Positions 1-5,694 are shown, numbered from the stretch's first letter. The stretch is 5,945 nt of DNA from JBPCOI01 sp051000395 (GCA_051000395.1 JBPCOI010000086.1:1-5945), one strand, 5' to 3'. Notes: generated by a model not told the origin, from the sequence alone. Program-made: numbers and translations.

Positions 1-13
1 TAGCATCGGCCAC

Positions 14-760
14 ATGTCTCAGTGCACTGCGCCCGTACGGGGCCACATCAGGGGCGGCGGCGCCGACTGCCCAGTTCACGGACGCGGCGGAGGGTATGGC
101 TACGCGCCGCCGCGGTCGTACCCGTCCTACCCAGCACCGACCGCGCCTGTGCGTAGGAGCGGGAGCCTGTCGAGCAGCAGCGGGGGCGGGGGACGTCGCA
201 CCGCCCGGCCGGCCTGGCAGCCGAGCGCGTCGACTGCCTCGTACACGCCGCAGCAGGTGCGCGACCTCGGGCCCGTCCGCGCGGCGGCCGTTGCACGAAC
301 TCAGGAGCACGATGTGTTCCTCTGCCACGCCTGGCCCGACCGCCAGGCCGACGCGAAAAATGTCTACGACTTGCTCGTCGGGGAGGACGTCTCGGTGTGG
401 TTCAGCGAGGTGAGCCTTCGGCCCGGCACGGACATGCGAGTGGCCATCGAAAGGGGGCTCGTGAGTTCGCGCATGGGGATCGTCCTGGTGACGCCCGCCA
501 TGCTCGACAAACTGCGCACCGACCGAAGCGTCGCGAACAATGAGCTCAGCGCTCTGTTGCGCCGCAACCTCCTGGTGCCGGTCATGCACGGTGTGACGTT
601 CGAGGAGCTTGACCAGGTCAGCCCCACGCTCGCGTCACGTGGTGGATTCAGCACGGCGGAGGAGTCCATGGAGGACATCGTCGTGAAGGTCGCTGAGCTC
701 GTCGGAACGCTCGCCGATGAAGAGGCAGACGAGCTCAGCATGAAGTCGGTCGCCAAGTAG
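14..760 (+). CDS. TIR-domain protein with N-terminal Cys/His motif
   Basis: The 248-residue product has three parts. Residues 1-24 hold a compact C4-x6-H11-x7-C19-x2-H22 pattern that could bind zinc. Residues 25-97 are a Gly/Ser/Pro/Tyr/Arg-rich, probably disordered linker. Residues 98-235 form a TIR domain: it opens with EHDVFLCHAWPDR, has a VWF strand at 128-130, a BB-loop-like SLRPGTDM at 134-141, a GIVLVTP strand at 155-161, and NNELSALL at 175-182. E177 aligns by eye with the catalytic glutamate of SARM1-type NADase TIRs (WVHKEIVTAL in SARM1). Bacterial TIR proteins commonly cleave NAD+ or make cyclic ADP-ribose signals in antiphage defence, so NADase activity is inferred, not shown. No Shine-Dalgarno is visible and the frame stays open to the left edge, so the start could lie upstream; the C4 motif close to Met supports this ATG. 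There is no signal peptide or membrane segment, so it is probably cytosolic. Confidence 0.88.
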   Translation: MSQCTAPVRGHIRGGGADCPVHGRGGGYGYAPPRSYPSYPAPTAPVRRSGSLSSSSGGGGRRTARPAWQPSASTASYTPQQVRDLGPVRAAAVARTQEHDVFLCHAWPDRQADAKNVYDLLVGEDVSVWFSEVSLRPGTDMRVAIERGLVSSRMGIVLVTPAMLDKLRTDRSVANNELSALLRRNLLVPVMHGVTFEELDQVSPTLASRGGFSTAEESMEDIVVKVAELVGTLADEEADELSMKSVAK

Positions 761-828
761 CGCGGGATAGGAACGGCTACGACGCCTCGAAGCGTTCTCG
801 ATACCCGATCCTTGCGGGCGGCCGTCCC

Positions 829-843
829 AGTGGTCGGTCCACT
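829..843. terminator. weak hairpin between convergent genes
   Basis: AGTGG-TCGGT-CCACT forms a perfect 5-bp stem with a 5-nt loop in the 81-bp gap between two convergent genes, overlapping the stop codon of the leftward GNAT gene. There is no U-tract on either side. A bidirectional terminator role is inferred from position only. Confidence 0.25.
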
Positions 844-1402
844 AACGATCCCTGTTGGCGGCGACTTCATAGATGATCTCGAGCCCGTCCTCGTCGTCCC
901 ACTGCTCGCCTATCTCGGTGAATCCGTACTGAAGGATCAACCTGCGGGAAGCGATGTTGTCGGGGCTGACGGTTGCTCGGACTGTGCCGACGTCGCGCTC
1001 GCGAGCCGCGCGCTCAAGCAACTCGATGAGCGCGGCACGCGCGTACCCCTGCCTGCGGTAGGTCGGTTCGACCGCGTACGCGATCTCGACTGTGCCGGCA
1101 GCATCGGGTGGACCGTGGTAGCCGGCCCGGCCGACGGCCAGCACCCGCTGCGGGTCCCAGATCACACCAGTGATCCACCCTGCGCTGAGCGGGTCGGCCA
1201 GCACCTGCGTACTTCGTCGGCGCCAAAGTCCCCGCCACTCGGGACCAGCGAAGTAGGCGGACACCGGTATAGGAGTCGCCGCGTTCGCCGCACTCAAGTC
1301 GCCGCGAGCGAGGGCGTGCAGCGCAGCAGCACTCAGCTGCACGATCCGAACTCGATGCACCTCGCCCGACGCGGGATTCCCACCCTGCTCGATGTCCCTC
1401 AC
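842..1402 (-). CDS. GNAT-family N-acetyltransferase
   Basis: This is a 186-residue protein with a clear C-terminal GNAT fold. The acetyl-CoA pyrophosphate-binding motif A reads VEIAYAVEPTYRRQGYA at 105-121 (RRQGYA = R/Q-x-x-G-x-A/G). Motif B is N149, S152, R153, then YGF at 159-161, and the domain closes with EIIYEV at 175-180. The family transfers an acetyl group from acetyl-CoA to an amine; the substrate cannot be read from sequence. The start is uncertain. The longest form begins with GTG at 1402, but a GTG at 1360 gives a 172-residue protein beginning VHRVRIVQLS, which better suits the size of single-domain GNATs; neither has a strong Shine-Dalgarno. It is convergent with the TIR gene and divergent from the GNAT-like gene at 1543, so it is probably transcribed alone. 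Confidence 0.88.
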   Translation of the reverse strand: MRDIEQGGNPASGEVHRVRIVQLSAAALHALARGDLSAANAATPIPVSAYFAGPEWRGLWRRRSTQVLADPLSAGWITGVIWDPQRVLAVGRAGYHGPPDAAGTVEIAYAVEPTYRRQGYARAALIELLERAARERDVGTVRATVSPDNIASRRLILQYGFTEIGEQWDDEDGLEIIYEVAANRDR

Positions 1403-1542
1403 GTGCCGACGATCCCAGACACAGCACGAGATCAGAAAGCCAATTCGCGCATTGCCGGAAGACGGTCCGCTTACGGACAGCGAGTTCCGGTCGCCGTTCC
1501 CCCTGCGGGCACACCCCTGGCCGGGTCGAGTATGAAGATCTA
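1403..1542. promoter_or_regulatory. divergent intergenic region between two GNAT-type genes
   Basis: This 140-bp gap must hold the promoters of both flanking, outward-facing genes. I found no convincing -35/-10 pair. TATGAA at 1531-1536, ten bases before the rightward ATG at 1543, is a poor -10 candidate that would imply a nearly leaderless transcript. The assignment rests on gene orientation only. Confidence 0.4.
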
Positions 1543-2277
1543 ATGCTGACCTCCGTGGAAACGTTCGATGCGCGGCACTGGCCCGATGATCAACTCGAGA
1601 CTTTGTTCGCCGGCGCTTTCCCGGCCTTCATCACAGCCGACGCAGAGGCCAGGAGATACGTCGACAGAGTGCGGCGGTGGTTCACCGACTTCAACGTCAT
1701 GCTGGTCACTGACGACCAGCCAGTCGCCACCGGATGGGGCGTGCCAATCCGATGGAACGGCGAGATCGAGGACCTGCCGACCGGTTACACCGACACGACC
1801 CGACGAGCCGTCGAGCTGCATGAATCCGACGGCCAAGCCGACACCTTCGTCATCTGCGGCGGGATCGTCAGCCGATCACTCACTCGCAGCGGCATGGCGG
1901 CGCAGCTGGTCGCCGCCCTGCGCGACCTGCCGGTTGCTGCTTCGTTGCCGCGCGTCATCGCCCCGGTTCGTCCGACGTTGAAGCCGACGTATCCGCTGAC
2001 GCCGATCGAGACCTTCGCCAGCTGGTTGCGCCCGGACGGGCTTCCACTAGACCCCTGGCTGCGCACGCACGTCCGCGTCGGCGGCCACATCCTGAAGACA
2101 GCCCCGACGTCGCAGACCATGACCGGCACCGTCGAGCAATGGGAGACGTGGACCGGTATGCCGCTGCCCTCGACGGGCGAATATGTGATTCCTGCCGGAC
2201 TCAGCCTGTTGCATATCGACCGCGAAGCAGACTTGGGTACCTACACCGAACCCAACATCTGGGTCCAGCACCGCTGA
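1543..2277 (+). CDS. GNAT-fold acetyltransferase-like protein, 244 aa
   Basis: The 244-residue soluble protein looks like a long, divergent member of the GNAT superfamily. Residues 52-73 resemble the central GNAT strands (VMLVTDDQPVATGWGVPIRW). A degenerate acetyl-CoA loop may lie at 105-119, where R115-S-G-M-A stands in for the usual R-x-x-G-x-G/A and is followed by a QLVAALRDL helix. The C-terminal half has regularly spaced Pro, Trp and Gly residues (APVRPTLKPTYP at 140-151; DPWLRTHVRVGGHIL at 170-184; EQWETWTGMPLPS at 198-210; EPNIWVQH at 236-243), suggesting a conserved enzyme rather than a decayed copy. The substrate is unknown. The ATG is preceded only by a weak GAAG. The two acetyltransferase-like genes share a 140-bp divergent gap but are not obviously similar in sequence. 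A hairpin follows the stop codon. Confidence 0.72.
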   Translation: MLTSVETFDARHWPDDQLETLFAGAFPAFITADAEARRYVDRVRRWFTDFNVMLVTDDQPVATGWGVPIRWNGEIEDLPTGYTDTTRRAVELHESDGQADTFVICGGIVSRSLTRSGMAAQLVAALRDLPVAASLPRVIAPVRPTLKPTYPLTPIETFASWLRPDGLPLDPWLRTHVRVGGHILKTAPTSQTMTGTVEQWETWTGMPLPSTGEYVIPAGLSLLHIDREADLGTYTEPNIWVQHR

Positions 2278-2294
2278 CCGATCGTCTGCGGGCA

Positions 2295-2313
2295 GCGCCC
2301 GGTGATCGGGCGT
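2295..2313 (+). terminator. GC-rich hairpin after the GNAT-like gene
   Basis: CGCCCG (2296-2301) and CGGGCG (2307-2312) pair perfectly around a GTGAT loop, with one extra G-U pair outside. The hairpin starts 18 bases after the stop codon at 2277. It lacks a U-tract, as many actinobacterial terminators do, so its function is inferred from stem strength and location. Confidence 0.45.
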
Positions 2314-2325
2314 CTAGCGGGACGA

Positions 2326-2351
2326 CGATGATCATCGGGCCGATTCGCCCG
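2326..2351. repeat. 12-bp palindrome abutting a second hairpin
   Basis: CGATGATCATCG at 2326-2337 is a perfect 12-bp palindrome and could be a dimeric protein-binding site. It runs into CGGGC (2336-2340) and GCCCG (2347-2351), which form a 5-bp stem with a 6-nt loop. Neither is linked to a particular gene. Confidence 0.35.
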
Positions 2352-2615
2352 CTTCCGAGTTGGACGGCGTGCCGTCGACGTTCCTCATCCGGTGACGGCC
2401 CGAGCTATGGGGCCGGCCCGCGGTAGCGGCGGTGCAGCTGGGTGGCGGCCGATCTCCGGCGAGAGGTGATCGGTGCGGCTGTGGGGGCGCATACTGGGTT
2501 GTACTGAGGCCGTGGCCGCGAGCAGGGCTACTGTCCGCCGTTCTTGGCTATCGCCAGGTTGGTGCGCGCAGAACCCACGACAGTTGAATAGGCGATCTCA
2601 CCAGGATCAAGGGCG

Positions 2616-2765
2616 GTGTCTCGCCAGTTTCGGCTGGCGTATGGAAGAGAACCAACAACGAAGAAGTTTCTACGAATCGCGATGCCTGTCGCTGCGATGG
2701 GTGCGGTCGGGTTGCCCCTGGCCTTTCCTGTCGCCGCGGTCCTCGACCAAGCATACCGAGAATGA
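2616..2765 (+). CDS. possible small hydrophobic ORF (leader or uORF)
   Basis: A GTG-started frame of 49 codons has a basic segment (KKFLR at 16-20) followed by a hydrophobic run, IAMPVAAMGAVGLPLAFPVA (21-40), which would suit a membrane segment or signal anchor, and ends in VLDQAYRE. AAGG at 2609-2612 lies only 3 nt before the GTG, so the initiation site is weak; an ATG at 2682 would give a 27-residue version. The TGA at 2763-2765 overlaps the GAGGAG ribosome binding site of the ferritin gene, an arrangement that would allow translational coupling. Third codon positions in the first half are not strongly GC-biased, so this may be chance. I recognise no family. Confidence 0.25.
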   Translation: MSRQFRLAYGREPTTKKFLRIAMPVAAMGAVGLPLAFPVAAVLDQAYRE

Positions 2766-2769
2766 GGAG
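2764..2769 (+). promoter_or_regulatory. ribosome binding site fixing the ferritin start
   Basis: GAGGAG lies 3 nt before the ATG at 2773 (core GGAG at 2766-2769). It supports that ATG over any start in the 300-base upstream in-frame extension. Confidence 0.75.
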
Positions 2770-2772
2770 AAC

Positions 2773-3348
2773 ATGACCACGAAGAAGCGAACGCCGACCG
2801 CGACGTCAGCGGCAAGCGACACCCCGTTCCTGACCGACGTGAGCACCTTGCGCAGCCAAGCACGGGAGACGATCGATAAAGGGCCGGTAACCGCCGCCTA
2901 CGGCGCGGACCTACCCCGGGTGCTGGCGGTGCTCAACACGTCGCTGGCCACCGAACTGGTCTGCGTGCTGCGCTACAAAGCCCACTACTACGGCGCGAAA
3001 GGCCTCGACGCAGAACCGATCGCCGCGGAGTTCCTGCAACATGCCGGTGAAGAGCAGGTCCACGCCGACCGGCTCGCCGAGCGGATCAACCAGCTCGGCG
3101 GCACCCCGGAAATGAACCCGGACACCCTGATGGCGCGGTCCCAGACCGAATACACCACCCCCGAGGGGTTGCGGGAGATGATCACCGAAGACCTCGTCGC
3201 CGAGCGGATCGTGATCGCCGCCTACACCGAAATCATCGCCTGGCTCGGCCACGACGATCCCACCAGCCGGCGGATGTTCGAAGAAATCCTCGCCGAGGAA
3301 GAAGAACACGCCGACGACATGCTCACCCTGCTCCAGCATGCCAGCTGA
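2773..3348 (+). CDS. bacterioferritin-like ferritin-family protein
   Basis: The 191-residue protein has a Lys/Thr/Ser/Ala-rich N-terminal tail (1-20) followed by a four-helix ferritin-like domain. The di-iron ligands are readable in order: E61 (ATELVCVLRYKAHYY), E94-x-x-H97 (GEEQVHA), E144 (DLVAERIVI) and E176-x-x-H179 (EEEEHADD). The spacings of 33, 50 and 32 resemble the 33/43/33 of bacterioferritin. Ferritins oxidise Fe(II) with O2 or peroxide and store the ferric mineral in the cytoplasm. The position equivalent to the bacterioferritin haem ligand Met52 is Gln95, so haem binding by the usual route is not expected. Proteins of this type are often labelled bacterioferritin or ferritin-like domain protein. 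The start is chosen from the strong ribosome binding site and the loss of protein-like sequence upstream. The hemerythrin gene follows after 83 bp on the same strand. Confidence 0.92.
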   Translation: MTTKKRTPTATSAASDTPFLTDVSTLRSQARETIDKGPVTAAYGADLPRVLAVLNTSLATELVCVLRYKAHYYGAKGLDAEPIAAEFLQHAGEEQVHADRLAERINQLGGTPEMNPDTLMARSQTEYTTPEGLREMITEDLVAERIVIAAYTEIIAWLGHDDPTSRRMFEEILAEEEEHADDMLTLLQHAS

Positions 3349-3380
3349 CCATCCGATCTGCGACCGCTGGACGAAGCCGG

Positions 3381-3397
3381 CTCGATCACGCGTCGAG
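3381..3397 (+). repeat. small inverted repeat between ferritin and hemerythrin genes
   Basis: CTCGA (3381-3385) and TCGAG (3393-3397) flank a 7-nt spacer inside the 83-bp gap. It is too weak for a confident terminator; it might be a processing hairpin or have no role. Confidence 0.2.
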
Positions 3398-3419
3398 ACG
3401 ACCCTATCCGCTCGGACCC

Positions 3420-3425
3420 AAGGAG
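3420..3425 (+). promoter_or_regulatory. ribosome binding site of the hemerythrin gene
   Basis: AAGGAG with a 6-nt spacer before the ATG at 3432 is a near-ideal Shine-Dalgarno sequence. It indicates efficient translation independent of the upstream gene. Confidence 0.75.
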
Positions 3426-3431
3426 TACGAC

Positions 3432-3986
3432 ATGACCCACACCGACCAATCCACCACCGCCGCGTCGCCGCTGGGCACCGTGCTCAGCGGGCAACACCAG
3501 CAGGCCAAGGCCGCGATGGAACTCGTTGCCACCAGCAGCGGCCCAGACCGGCGCACCGCGTTTACCCAGCTGTGTTACCTGCTGGCTGCCCACGAAGCCG
3601 CCGAGGAAGAAACACTGCACCGAATGGGCAGCATCGACCTCGGCGCCGATAAGGACGTTGTGACCGCTCGGCTCGGCGAAGAAGAAGAAGCCGGCACCGC
3701 GATCACCGACCTCGAAGCGCTCGACGTCGAGTCCGACCACTTCGCCACCGAGTTTCTCGCGTTCCAGAAGGCCGTGATCGCCCACGCCGGCGCAGAAGAG
3801 CACGACGAACTTCCCGCCCTTGCCCCAGGTCTGAGCGCTGAGCAGGAACGCCGCATTCTCGACGCGCTCGCCCAGGTGGGCGACCTGGCGCAGAACAGCG
3901 ACGGCCAGCTAACGGCGAACGGGGACACCTTCGTGGCGATGCTGGGCGCCGCCCGCGAACACTTCCACCGCCTAGACAACGGCTGA
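3432..3986 (+). CDS. HHE-domain hemerythrin-like protein
   Basis: The 184-residue protein is almost entirely helical and shows the repeated H-x3-E pattern of HHE cation-binding domains. Likely di-iron ligands are H22 (GQHQQAK), H54 with E58 (AAHEAAEEETLH), H118 with E122 (AHAGAEEHDELP), and H177 or H179 (REHFHR). Members bind O2, NO or peroxide at a non-haem di-iron site, or handle iron and redox stress; sequence does not show which applies here. There is no signal peptide or membrane segment. Acidic runs (EEEEAG at 83-88) occur in the mid-section. It lies 83 bp downstream of the ferritin gene on the same strand and a hairpin follows its stop, so the two genes probably form one operon handling iron and oxygen. 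Lack of fused domains suggests a stand-alone binder rather than a signalling receiver. Confidence 0.88.
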   Translation: MTHTDQSTTAASPLGTVLSGQHQQAKAAMELVATSSGPDRRTAFTQLCYLLAAHEAAEEETLHRMGSIDLGADKDVVTARLGEEEEAGTAITDLEALDVESDHFATEFLAFQKAVIAHAGAEEHDELPALAPGLSAEQERRILDALAQVGDLAQNSDGQLTANGDTFVAMLGAAREHFHRLDNG

Positions 3987-4060
3987 GCCGCCCGAAGTCC
4001 CCCGAGAGGCACGACAACGCGGCCATACGTTCACCGGTTATCGATCCCCTACGGGCGCCC

Positions 4061-4075
4061 GCCCGGAGACCGGGC
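4061..4075 (+). terminator. hairpin ending the ferritin-hemerythrin operon
   Basis: GCCCGG-AGA-CCGGGC is a perfect 6-bp all-GC stem with a 3-nt loop, 74 bases after the hemerythrin stop codon. It has no U-tract. It is the strongest simple hairpin in this gap, so it is the best terminator candidate. Confidence 0.4.
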
Positions 4076-4223
4076 TATCGAGCCGGCGGTCGGAGGGAAG
4101 CGCATCGCTGGCTCAGATTTGCGGCCGATTGGATGAGCTCGCGGTCGTCGAGCGTCTCCTCCAATTGGCGCCGGACTGCAACGGCATCGCTGACGAGCGG
4201 GGCAAGGAGATAGGCTCGCGTCG

Positions 4224-4811
4224 ATGGACGACCGCAGCCAGCAATCGTTGACGGACTATTTGAGCGGGCGCGCGAACGGCCCGTTCGGCGACGTTGAGGC
4301 GCTTTCCGGTCGCACGTTGCAGTCGTTCAGCATCGCCGGTCAGCGTGGTGCGGACAATCTGCTGGCCAAGGCTCGCCGAGCCCTTGACGATCAAGACGTC
4401 AGTCGTGCCCGTAGGCTCATCGATCGGGCCGCGCGGCTGCCCTTCGACGAGCACGAAGGGGCGGCGCCGGTCGCGCTCGCCGTGCACATGGACTTGTTCT
4501 GCTTGGTCACCGACACATTGGAGCAGGCGGCGGCGGGCGATTCTCGCTGGCTAGATGCCGCCCTTGAGGTGCTCAGTGGCGCCGACTCGCGCGCGGCCTG
4601 CGATCTGCGCGACGTCCTGGTGGCCATAGATCATGACTACTCGCTTGATTCGGTCGAACACCGGCGAATTCGTACCGCGATCGCAGCGATCCCTGGTCGG
4701 GCCGAGCTCAGCGACCTCGAGTTGACGGCGCCGGAGCTCTGCGAGCACGTCCTGTCGATTCTGTGCGCGTGCCGCGACTACCGGATCGCCGTGGAGGCGC
4801 TCGATGCGTGA
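4224..4811 (+). CDS. unrecognised helical protein, 195 aa
   Basis: I do not recognise the family. The predicted protein is soluble and mostly helical, with no signal peptide, membrane segment or obvious catalytic motif. Residues 38-72 are a charged helical stretch with several Arg/Asp pairs (LLAKARRALDDQDVSRARRLID), reminiscent of a TPR-like helical pair, but that is inference. Cysteines occur at about 93, 125, 172, 180 and 182 without a metal-binding spacing. Codon use fits the host. The ATG at 4224 is the only standard start after an in-frame stop at 4191, yet the nearest Shine-Dalgarno (AAGGAG, 4204-4209) is 14 nt away, farther than usual. Another frame is open just upstream and overlaps the start by 28 bases. 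The gene faces the TetR gene convergently, and a hairpin follows it. Confidence 0.7.
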   Translation: MDDRSQQSLTDYLSGRANGPFGDVEALSGRTLQSFSIAGQRGADNLLAKARRALDDQDVSRARRLIDRAARLPFDEHEGAAPVALAVHMDLFCLVTDTLEQAAAGDSRWLDAALEVLSGADSRAACDLRDVLVAIDHDYSLDSVEHRRIRTAIAAIPGRAELSDLELTAPELCEHVLSILCACRDYRIAVEALDA

Positions 4812-4847
4812 TGCCGCAGCCAGGACGGTCGGGCCAGCAGCGTCGCG

Positions 4848-4864
4848 GGTGGGGATCCCTCACC
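4848..4864 (+). terminator. hairpin after the helical hypothetical gene
   Basis: GGTGGGGATCCCTCACC folds into a 7-bp stem with one G-U pair and an ATC loop, starting 37 bases after the stop codon. It is followed by a second small GC hairpin around 4873-4883. Terminator function is inferred from position. Confidence 0.42.
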
Positions 4865-4934
4865 GGGCAGCGGGCGACTCGCCGCATGGGAGCGTGGCAG
4901 CACTCAACGCGGCATAGAAAGGGCGGATAAGCAA

Positions 4935-4947
4935 GCGCGATCCGCGC
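4935..4947 (-). terminator. GC hairpin downstream of the TetR gene
   Basis: GCGCG-ATC-CGCGC is a 5-bp stem with a 3-nt loop, 22 bases past the stop of the leftward TetR gene. It is short and has no U-tract, so it is only a weak candidate. Confidence 0.25.
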
Positions 4948-4968
4948 GGTGTGACCTTGTTGCCTGGC

Positions 4969-5634
4969 TCATTGCGTCTTGGCTGTGGCTAGTTCGGCGA
5001 GTGCGCCGGTGAGCATCCAGCGGGCAGCGTTGAGCATCGTTTGTTTGGCGTCGGGTATGTCGAGTCCGACTGCATCGACGAGGGAGATCATCGGTTCGAC
5101 TCCGATGAGTAGTCCGAGTGCGTGGCAGAGCTGGTCTACCTCGGCTTCGGTGAGCACGTCCGCGAGTGGCGCGACGACCTTTCTGATCTGTTCATTGCGC
5201 CTTCCCCGGCGTACCGGCACCGGTTCCTCGTCTGGGAGGGACTGCTGACGGAACCACAAGTCGAGGGCGCTTCTGGCGATACGTCGGTACGGCACTTGGT
5301 CGTCGAGCATTTGGAAACCAGTGGAGCGAATGAGCGCCTCAAGGCGTGCCTGCGGGTCCGTTCCCGCTGCGTCGATGCGCTGGTGTGCTTCGGCGACAGT
5401 TTGCTCGTAGGCGGTGGTCGACGCCTCCGCCCACAACACGTCGGCTGAGGTGAAGTAGCGATAGGCCGTGGCGACCGAAACCAGTGCGCGGTCGGCGGCG
5501 TCGGGCATCGAGGGGGGCATGCCCTCGCTCACCAACTCGACGGCGGCGCTGACCAACGCGGTCCGGGTCCGGGCCTTCTGGTTTGTGCGTCCCGAATTTC
5601 TGGTGAGAGATTCCCCTTGACGTGAGAGAGTCAT
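4969..5634 (-). CDS. TetR-family transcriptional regulator
   Basis: The 221-residue protein has an N-terminal helix-turn-helix: residues 19-70 contain the first helix (KARTRTALVSAAVELVSEG), the PDAADRA helix at 44-50 and the recognition helix VSVATAYRYF at 52-61, where the T-x-Y-R-Y-F pattern is typical of TetR proteins. The remaining helices (about 75-217) would form the ligand-binding and dimer domain; the ligand cannot be inferred. The frame extends upstream to 5763, but those extra 43 residues (Ser/Arg/Cys-rich) overlap the divergent SnoaL-like gene and are not TetR-like, so the ATG at 5634 is preferred. No strong Shine-Dalgarno precedes it, and a TATCAT box 6 nt upstream could give a leaderless transcript. 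It probably represses itself and the divergent gene at 5699. Confidence 0.88.
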   Translation of the reverse strand: MTLSRQGESLTRNSGRTNQKARTRTALVSAAVELVSEGMPPSMPDAADRALVSVATAYRYFTSADVLWAEASTTAYEQTVAEAHQRIDAAGTDPQARLEALIRSTGFQMLDDQVPYRRIARSALDLWFRQQSLPDEEPVPVRRGRRNEQIRKVVAPLADVLTEAEVDQLCHALGLLIGVEPMISLVDAVGLDIPDAKQTMLNAARWMLTGALAELATAKTQ

Positions 5635-5645
5635 CTCATGATGAT
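5617..5645 (+). promoter_or_regulatory. promoter of the SnoaL-like gene
   Basis: TTGACG at 5617-5622 matches five of six bases of the -35 consensus. A spacer of exactly 17 nt leads to GATGAT at 5640-5645, four of six of the -10 consensus. Transcription would begin near 5652, giving a leader of about 47 nt. The -35 lies inside the start of the divergent TetR coding region. Confidence 0.55.
5631..5644. promoter_or_regulatory. candidate TetR operator
   Basis: TCATC-TCAT-GATGA is an inverted repeat with two 5-bp half-sites and a 4-bp spacer. It overlaps the -10 of the rightward promoter and the ATG of the TetR gene, where an autoregulating TetR repressor would be expected to bind. It is short, so recognition by this protein is inferred from position. 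Confidence 0.4.
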
Positions 5646-5688
5646 AGCAGTGACGCAAGTCCGCCAGGGTTTGCCGCCACGCACACAC

Positions 5689-5694
5689 GGAGGA
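5689..5694 (+). promoter_or_regulatory. ribosome binding site of the SnoaL-like gene
   Basis: GGAGGA lies 4 nt before the ATG at 5699 (5 nt counting from the GGAGG core). This strong site supports translation from that ATG and argues that the truncated gene below was once functional. Confidence 0.7.

Larger units (their letters stand above)
2278..2772. other. 495-bp gap without a confident gene
   Basis: No convincing protein family or RNA gene is visible here. The left part holds the hairpin at 2295-2313 and the palindrome at 2326-2337. The centre holds an inverted repeat, CCGATC at 2449-2454 with GATCGG at 2468-2473, enclosing a small CTC/GAG stem. The right part holds a possible 49-codon ORF at 2616-2765 and the ferritin ribosome binding site. 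The ferritin reading frame is open back to about 2473, but that extension looks non-coding. The promoter of the ferritin-hemerythrin pair is probably in this gap, but I could not pick out a reliable -35/-10 pair. Confidence 0.5.

Noticed and set aside
364..870. Minus-strand frame of 168 codons
   Set aside because: It is Ser/Thr-rich and mirrors the TIR coding region, a typical shadow frame in GC-rich DNA.
812..1543. Long plus-strand frame of 243 codons ending in TAATG at the next gene
   Set aside because: It lies antisense to the GNAT gene, whose motifs are clear. Its translation has no family character, and the overlap with ATG 1543 is probably coincidental.
2139..2426. Plus-strand frame of 95 codons overlapping the end of the GNAT-like gene
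   Set aside because: It is mostly internal to the real gene in another frame and runs into hairpin-rich intergenic DNA without a ribosome binding site.
2473..2772. In-frame upstream extension of the ferritin by 100 residues
   Set aside because: The extra sequence is Arg/Ser/Trp-rich and unlike ferritins, while a strong ribosome binding site sits directly before ATG 2773.
3222..3803. Minus-strand frame of 193 codons across the ferritin-hemerythrin junction
   Set aside because: It is antisense to two well-supported genes and shows Phe/Val/Gly-rich shadow composition.
4113..4487. Minus-strand frame of 124 codons opposite the helical hypothetical gene
   Set aside because: It has no recognisable motif and an Arg-rich shadow translation; the plus frame has the better composition and context.
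5661..5679. CCGCCA repeated at 5661-5666 and 5674-5679
   Set aside because: Two copies of a 6-bp GC-rich word are expected by chance in DNA of this composition.
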